Assembly: GCA_041617635.1 (NCBI GenBank)
Contig: JBFJOO010000129.1
Coordinates: 1 to 10,502, forward strand
DNA length: 10,502 nt
Reading direction: 5' to 3'
From: JAABRB01 sp041617635
GTDB taxonomy: Bacteria > Pseudomonadota > Gammaproteobacteria > Burkholderiales > SG8-39
The notes beneath the pieces are model-generated. The model searched no databases. It was not told the origin of the DNA and worked only from the letters and a program-made list of their open reading frames with translations. Numbering within the stretch: position 1 is the first letter of the stretch; every line of letters starts with the position of its first letter. The position numbers were made by a program, and so were the translations under genes. Shown here piece after piece: positions 6,781 to 10,502 of this stretch.

Positions 6781-7191
6781 ATGGCGTTGAGGCGCATCGC
6801 GATACTCTGCGCCGCGCTTGTCTCCGGCGAAAGCCTGGCGGCGGAGTGCGGCGCTGCCTTGGGCGCCGACCGCATGCACGCCGAGTCCGAGCGCTACAGG
6901 GTGGTGTTCCGCGCGAAGCCCGCGCCGGTCGCAGTCGGTCATGCCTTCGCGCTGGAGGCCCAGGTCTGCGCCAAGGGTGCGGCTGCGCCGCCGACCGCAT
7001 TGCGCGTCGATGCACACATGCCCGCGCACCGGCACGGCATGAACTATCGCCCCACGGTGGTGGCGGCGGGCGAAGGTAGGTTCACGGCCGAAGGGCTGCT
7101 CTTCCACATGCCGGGGCGCTGGCAATTCGTGTTCGATCTCGACGCGGCCGGAGCGCACGAGCGAATCACCAAGGATCTGCTGCTCGAATGA
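6781..7191 (+). CDS. Exported YtkA/FixH-like small protein, His/Met-rich
   Basis: This 136-residue protein has an N-terminal signal peptide (about residues 1-21, ending SLAA before ECG) and a single compact beta-rich domain resembling the YtkA-like/FixH-like fold. Its most distinctive part is MPAHRHGMNYRPTV (80-93), followed by GEGRFTAEGLLFHMPGRWQFVFDL (97-120). The clustered His and Met (M80, H83, H85, M87, H109, M110) would suit copper binding, but this is an inference. C23 and C63 could form a disulfide. It sits between an exported hydrolase (3 bp upstream) and a di-haem peroxidase (4-nt ATGA overlap), so it probably serves the same periplasmic process, perhaps as an accessory or metal-handling partner. 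ATG 6781 lies very close to GAGG (6776-6779); a TTG at 6787, spaced 7 nt from it, is a possible alternative start that would shorten the protein by two residues. Confidence 0.72.
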   Translation: MALRRIAILCAALVSGESLAAECGAALGADRMHAESERYRVVFRAKPAPVAVGHAFALEAQVCAKGAAAPPTALRVDAHMPAHRHGMNYRPTVVAAGEGRFTAEGLLFHMPGRWQFVFDLDAAGAHERITKDLLLE

Positions 7192-8381
7192 GACTGCGTT
7201 TCGCCGGATTGCTCCTCGCCTGCATTCTTCTTCAGGCTGGCGCCACGCTCGCCCGCGCGCAGGCGCTCGTCGCGTTCAGCGAACCGGAGATCCGGCGGAT
7301 CCTGCAGCATGGCCCGTGGCCGCAGCCGGTGCTGCGCGACCCGAGCAACCGGGTGTCGGGAAATCCCGCGGCAATCGCGCTCGGCGAGCGCCTGTTCTTC
7401 GATCGCCGGCTCTCGGGAGACGACGCGATGTCGTGCGCCGCGTGCCATCTGCGGGACCGCGCGTTCACCGACGGTCGGGCGCGCGCGTACGGCCGCGCCG
7501 CACTGGACCGCAACACGCCCAGCGTGTGGAACATCGGTTTCGCGCGGTGGTTCGGTTGGGACGGCGCCGCCGACAGCCTGTGGCTGCAGAGCATCAAACC
7601 CATCCTCGAGCCCAAGGAGCTCGCGGCCGATGCCCGGCACGTGGCGCGCCTGCTGCGATCGGATGCAGACTACGCGCGCTTCTACGAGCGGGCGTTCGGC
7701 AGCCCGCCGGTCGCCCCGGGCGGCGACGAGGCGCGCCTGGTCGACGCCGGGAAGGCGATCGCGGCCTATCTCGAGACGCTCGTCTCGCCGCGCAGCCCGT
7801 TCGACGATTTCCGCGACGCGCTGGCACGCAACGACCTTGGCGCCGCCGCACGCTACCCGGCCGCCGCGCAGCGCGGACTGAAAACCTTCGTCGGCAAGGG
7901 CAACTGCAGCATCTGCCATTTCGGGCCGATGTTCACGAACGGCGAGTTTGCGGACGTCGGGATGCCGTACTTCGTCGCGCCGGGCCGCGTCGACTCGGGG
8001 CGGCACGGCGGCATCAAGGATCTGCGCGCCGATCGGCGCAACCTGCTCGGCCCGTACAGCGACGACGCGAGCGGCAGGACTGCGGCCAAGACCCGGCACG
8101 TCGCCATCCAGCATCGCAACTTCGGCGAGTTCAAGGTGCCCGGGCTCCGCAACGTCGCGCTCACCGCCCCATACATGCACAACGGCAGCCTCGCGACGCT
8201 GCGCGACGTGGTGCTGCATTACTCCGAGCTGAACGAAGAGCGGCTCCACGCGGACGGCGAGCGGATCCTGCGGCCGCTCAAGCTTGCGCCCGGGGAAGTG
8301 GACGATCTCGTCGCGTTCCTGCAGACATTGACCGACCGATCGCTGACGACCGAGCCGGGGGAGGCCCGTCCGCCGCAGTAG
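7188..8381 (+). CDS. Di-haem cytochrome c peroxidase / MauG-like protein
   Basis: The 397-residue product has a signal peptide (MRLRFAGLLLACILLQAGATLARA, cleavage near residue 24-26) and two c-type haem sites, CAACH (83-87) and CSICH (240-244), the arrangement of the bacterial di-haem peroxidase/MauG family (CCP, about 320-400 aa). Other family features are LGERLFFDRRLSGDDAMSCAACH, RNTPSVWNIGF, FGWDGAADSLWLQ, and the C-terminal FKVPGLRNVALTAPYMHNGSLATL (APYMHNG at 327-333). The enzyme is periplasmic and would either reduce hydrogen peroxide with electrons from a small cytochrome or blue copper protein, or oxidise another partner as MauG does; the sequence does not decide. The ATG overlaps the stop of the upstream YtkA-like gene (ATGA); AAGGA at 7171-7175 is rather far, so coupling is likely. 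Haem attachment needs the host's cytochrome c maturation system. Confidence 0.9.
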   Translation: MRLRFAGLLLACILLQAGATLARAQALVAFSEPEIRRILQHGPWPQPVLRDPSNRVSGNPAAIALGERLFFDRRLSGDDAMSCAACHLRDRAFTDGRARAYGRAALDRNTPSVWNIGFARWFGWDGAADSLWLQSIKPILEPKELAADARHVARLLRSDADYARFYERAFGSPPVAPGGDEARLVDAGKAIAAYLETLVSPRSPFDDFRDALARNDLGAAARYPAAAQRGLKTFVGKGNCSICHFGPMFTNGEFADVGMPYFVAPGRVDSGRHGGIKDLRADRRNLLGPYSDDASGRTAAKTRHVAIQHRNFGEFKVPGLRNVALTAPYMHNGSLATLRDVVLHYSELNEERLHADGERILRPLKLAPGEVDDLVAFLQTLTDRSLTTEPGEARPPQ

Positions 8382-8442
8382 GGCCAGTCCCGCGGCCGGT
8401 CTGCGCGCAATGCGCGGCGCACCGAGCATCCGCGCGCGCGCT

Positions 8443-8471
8443 TTGCCGCGCATCAGTCCCGGTGGTATCTT
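8443..8471 (+). promoter_or_regulatory. Candidate sigma-70-type promoter for the aldehyde dehydrogenase gene
   Basis: TTGCCG (8443-8448) and TATCTT (8466-8471) each match 4 of 6 bases of the -35 and -10 consensus and are separated by exactly 17 bp. They lie in the 197-bp gap between the peroxidase and the aldehyde dehydrogenase genes and would give an untranslated leader of about 100 nt. This separate promoter would mean the dehydrogenase is not part of the upstream operon. A match of this quality can occur by chance. Confidence 0.3.
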
Positions 8472-8578
8472 CACCGAGCGGTTTCGGTCGCCGCCACCCG
8501 CGGCGCGTCTACCGACCGACACCCGACGTCAACCTCGCGCCCAGGCGCTCGAATCGCACCAACCGGGGGAACCTTCCG

Positions 8579-10147
8579 ATGAAGCTAGCGAACTACGTAT
8601 CCGGCAAATGGATCGAGGGCAAAGGGGACGGCGCTCCGCTGATCGATCCGGTCACTGGCGAGGAGCTCGCGCGGGCGACGAGCGAAGGGATCGATCTCGC
8701 CGCGGCGCTCGACTACGCGCGCACGAAGGCGGGACCGGCGCTGCGCGCCCTGACTTACGCGGAACGCGGCGGGCTCCTGCGTGCGGTCGCGGATGCACTG
8801 ACGGCCAAGCGGGACGATTACTTCGACATCGCCTTGCGCAACTCGGGCAACACGAAGATCGACGCCGCCATCGATATTGACGGCGGGATCGGCACCCTCA
8901 AGTTCTACGCGGGCGTAGCGAAAGGCCTCGGCGGTGCCCGGTGCCTGCGCGATCCGGGCTACGAGCGGCTCGGCAAGGACGAAGCGTTCCAGGCGATGCA
9001 TCTGTGGGTCCCGCTGCAGGGTGTCGGCCTCCACATCAATGCCTTCAACTTTCCGTCCTGGGGGATGTGGGAGAAGGCGGCGGTCGCGATCCTGTCGGGC
9101 GTCCCGACCTTCGTGAAGCCGGCGACGTCGACCTGCCTGCTCACGCAGCGGATGGTGAAAGACGTGATCGACGCCGGCGCGCTGCCGGACGGTGCGCTCT
9201 CGGTGATCTGCGGCGGAGGCCACGCGCTCGCCGACCACGTTACTGGGCAGGACGCGGTCGCGTTCACTGGCTCCGCCGACACCGCGCGCCGCCTCCGCGC
9301 GAACGCGAACGTGATCGCCAGTGCCGCGCGCGTCAACATCGAAGCGGACAGCCTGAACCTCAGCCTGCTCGGTCCGGATGCCAAGCCAGGCTCCGCGGAG
9401 TTCGATCTGTTCGTGAAGGAGGTGACGCGCGAGATGACGGTGAAGGCGGGACAGAAATGCACCGCCATCCGGCGCGCGCTCGTGCCCGCCGCGATCGCGG
9501 ATGCCGTGACCGAGGCGCTTTCCGCGCGGCTCGCCAAGGTGGTCACCGGGAATCCGCGCAACGAGTCGGTGCGCATGGGGCCGCTCGTGAACAAGGCGCA
9601 GCAGAAGACCGCGCTCGAGGGCATCCGGCAGCTCGCCGCGGAGGCCGATATTGTGGTCGGCGGCGGAGACGCGTTCAAGCCTGTCGATGCGGACGCGGCT
9701 GCCGCCGCGTTCGTGCCGCCGACGCTCTTGCGCGCCAAGGCGCCGCAAGAGGGCCGGGCCATTCACGCGGTGGAGGTGTTCGGGCCAGTGTGCACGATGA
9801 TGGCGTATCGGAGCGCGGAGGAGGCCTACGCGCTTGCTGCGCGCGGCGGCGGCTCGCTCGCCGCATCGGTGTTCACGGGCGACGACGCGTTCGCCACCGA
9901 GGCCGCGCTCGGCATCGCTGCCATGCATGGCCGCATCCTGGTCATCGACGCCAAGGTCGCCGAGGCGAACACGGGGCACGGTATCGTGATGCCAATGTGC
10001 GTGCACGGCGGACCGGGACGCGCCGGCGGCGGCGAAGAGCTCGGCGGCAAGCGCGGGCTGCGCTTCTATCACCAGCGCGTCGCCGTGCAGGCGAATACTG
10101 CGCGACTCGACCAGCTGGCTGCCGGCGCGGCGGAGGCGGCACTCTAG
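8579..10147 (+). CDS. boxD: 3,4-dehydroadipyl-CoA semialdehyde dehydrogenase-like aldehyde dehydrogenase (BoxD / PaaZ-ALDH type)
   Basis: The 522-residue product is a full-length aldehyde dehydrogenase of the group formed by BoxD and the dehydrogenase half of PaaZ. It starts MKLANYVSGKWIEG and shows LTYAERGGLLRAVADALTA, HINAFNFPSWGMWEKAAVAIL, GVPTFVKPATSTC, AFTGSADTA, the catalytic Glu in NIEADSLNL (E255), the catalytic Cys in GQKCTAIRR (C294), and the C-terminal NTGHGIVMPMCVHGGPGRAGGGEELGG. BoxD oxidises 3,4-dehydroadipyl-CoA semialdehyde with NADP+ in the aerobic benzoyl-CoA pathway. There is no fused hydratase domain, which argues against complete PaaZ. No other box or paa gene is in the window, so the role rests on family resemblance. 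ATG 8579 is preceded by GGGGGA (8565-8570) at 8 nt spacing. A possible hairpin overlaps the stop codon. Confidence 0.82.
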   Translation: MKLANYVSGKWIEGKGDGAPLIDPVTGEELARATSEGIDLAAALDYARTKAGPALRALTYAERGGLLRAVADALTAKRDDYFDIALRNSGNTKIDAAIDIDGGIGTLKFYAGVAKGLGGARCLRDPGYERLGKDEAFQAMHLWVPLQGVGLHINAFNFPSWGMWEKAAVAILSGVPTFVKPATSTCLLTQRMVKDVIDAGALPDGALSVICGGGHALADHVTGQDAVAFTGSADTARRLRANANVIASAARVNIEADSLNLSLLGPDAKPGSAEFDLFVKEVTREMTVKAGQKCTAIRRALVPAAIADAVTEALSARLAKVVTGNPRNESVRMGPLVNKAQQKTALEGIRQLAAEADIVVGGGDAFKPVDADAAAAAFVPPTLLRAKAPQEGRAIHAVEVFGPVCTMMAYRSAEEAYALAARGGGSLAASVFTGDDAFATEAALGIAAMHGRILVIDAKVAEANTGHGIVMPMCVHGGPGRAGGGEELGGKRGLRFYHQRVAVQANTARLDQLAAGAAEAAL

Positions 10148-10168
10148 TTCAACCCGAGAAGGTTGGAC
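10147..10168 (+). terminator. Hairpin directly after the aldehyde dehydrogenase stop (weak terminator candidate)
   Basis: GTTCAACC (10147-10154) pairs with GGTTGGAC (10161-10168) over 8 bp including one G-T wobble, around a CGAGAA loop. It begins at the last base of the TAG stop and is followed by only three T (10169-10171), so it may protect the mRNA end or give partial termination, not strong intrinsic termination. Confidence 0.4.
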
Positions 10169-10171
10169 TTT

Positions 10172-10221
10172 GGCGGGTCAGCGGCCATGCCCGTCCGGCC
10201 CTACGGCCGCAAACGCCCGCC
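10172..10221. other. Two-part stem-loop in the non-coding 3' region
   Basis: GGCGGG (10172-10177) can pair with CCCGCC (10216-10221), and inside it GCGGCC (10181-10186) pairs with GGCCGC (10205-10210). It gives two nested 6-bp stems separated by short unpaired segments. It is the second in a run of hairpins after the aldehyde dehydrogenase gene. GGGTCA/TGACCC (10175-10180 / 10228-10233) offers a competing pairing that would bridge to the next hairpin. Confidence 0.35.
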
Positions 10222-10222
10222 T

Positions 10223-10283
10223 ATGGGTGACCCGGTTTGCGGCGGGCAGTCAACCCACGACTACCCGCGCACAAACCACCCAT
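10223..10283. other. Long imperfect hairpin in the non-coding 3' region
   Basis: Nested complementary blocks occur in the correct order: ATGGGTG/CACCCAT (10223-10229 / 10277-10283), GTTTG/CAAAC (10235-10239 / 10272-10276), GCGGG/CCCGC (10242-10246 / 10264-10268) and GTC/GAC (10249-10251 / 10259-10261), closing a loop AACCCAC. Twenty base pairs in 61 nt suggest a real folded element, either RNA or a palindromic DNA repeat, of unknown role. Confidence 0.4.
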
Positions 10284-10502
10284 GACGGCGGGCGCGGCCA
10301 AAGGCGCCAGCCAGGCACCGGCCGCTGCCCCGAGAGACGCTGGCGCAGTGCATGCGCCGCGAAGATCAAACGGCGAGCGCGCCGCTCTGTTCGGCTCACG
10401 CAGGGCACGGCGTGCACCACGGGGCGAGGCGGTCCGGGGCGGGCGATTTGTGCCGCAGTCCTCGTTAAGCGGGTGGCTCGTGCGCGGCCTGTCGTGTGTT
10501 GA
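10284..10502. other. Non-coding 3' end of the window; no gene recognised
   Basis: Downstream of the aldehyde dehydrogenase I find no gene I can support. A 110-codon open frame runs from 10170 to 10502 but is an Arg/Ala/Thr-rich string with no motif and no clear ribosome binding site. The stretch holds more local pairing: GCGCCAGC/GCTGGCGC (10304-10311 / 10339-10346) and a competing tight hairpin GGCGCA/TGCGCC with a 5-nt loop (10342-10347 / 10353-10358). I checked by eye for hallmarks of RNase P RNA, tmRNA, SRP RNA and tRNA and saw none. Confidence 0.45.

Noticed and set aside
5704..7158. 484-residue minus-strand frame, with a similar one at 7044-8522
   Set aside because: Both are mirror images of the amidohydrolase, YtkA-like and peroxidase genes, whose signal peptides and haem motifs prove the plus strand.
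7316..8578. Fusion of the aldehyde dehydrogenase with a 421-residue upstream extension in the same frame
   Set aside because: The extension is the out-of-frame reading of the peroxidase gene; the family N-terminus and RBS are at 8579.
10170..10502. 110-residue open frame at the 3' end
   Set aside because: Arg/Thr/Ala-rich low-information sequence with no motif and no clear Shine-Dalgarno, overlapping several hairpins.
10148..10502. Known RNA gene (RNase P RNA, tmRNA, SRP RNA) or group II intron end
   Set aside because: None of the conserved cores I know, such as GAGGAAAGTCC of RNase P or a domain V-like hairpin, was found on either strand by eye.

Overview
The window is GC-rich chromosomal DNA that fits a betaproteobacterium or close relative. 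The clues are strong G/C at third codon positions, a CbbQ/CbbO-type pair, a stand-alone aldehyde dehydrogenase of the aerobic benzoyl-CoA (box) type, and an exported di-haem peroxidase. No phage, integrase, transposase, CRISPR array, tRNA or rRNA was seen. The very many overlapping ORFs on both strands are a by-product of the high GC.

Layout, left to right. (1) The 3' part of a SlyD-like FKBP prolyl isomerase (+), cut by the window edge, is followed 11 bp later by a 54-codon small gene with a clear ribosome binding site. (2) Facing these on the minus strand is a two-gene unit: a radical SAM enzyme with extra C-terminal cysteines, then a DUF547 lipoprotein whose start codon overlaps the radical SAM stop (ATGA). 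(3) The 250-bp gap between the divergent units holds an inverted pair of hairpin repeats (REPIN/dRS3-like) ending about 10-18 bp before the next gene. (4) A CbbQ/NorQ-family MoxR AAA+ ATPase and a CbbO/NorD-family VWA protein form a tight pair (+), with no RuBisCO or nitric oxide reductase gene in view. (5) Three consecutive genes (+) encode proteins with predicted signal peptides: a metal-dependent amidohydrolase, a small His/Met-rich YtkA/FixH-like protein, and a di-haem cytochrome c peroxidase/MauG-like protein. Spacings are 3 bp and a 4-bp overlap, so they look like one periplasmic operon. (6) After a 197-bp gap with a candidate promoter comes a BoxD-like aldehyde dehydrogenase (+). (7) The last 355 bp have no convincing gene but contain several consecutive hairpins.

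How the genes work together. Three units look functionally coupled: radical SAM plus DUF547 lipoprotein (substrate unknown), AAA+ plus VWA (a chaperone/activase motor of the MoxR-VWA type), and the exported amidohydrolase/YtkA-like/di-haem peroxidase set. The SlyD-like isomerase, the small gene and the aldehyde dehydrogenase look like independent neighbours. The least explained parts are the radical SAM-DUF547 pair, the exported three-gene set and the structured 3' end.
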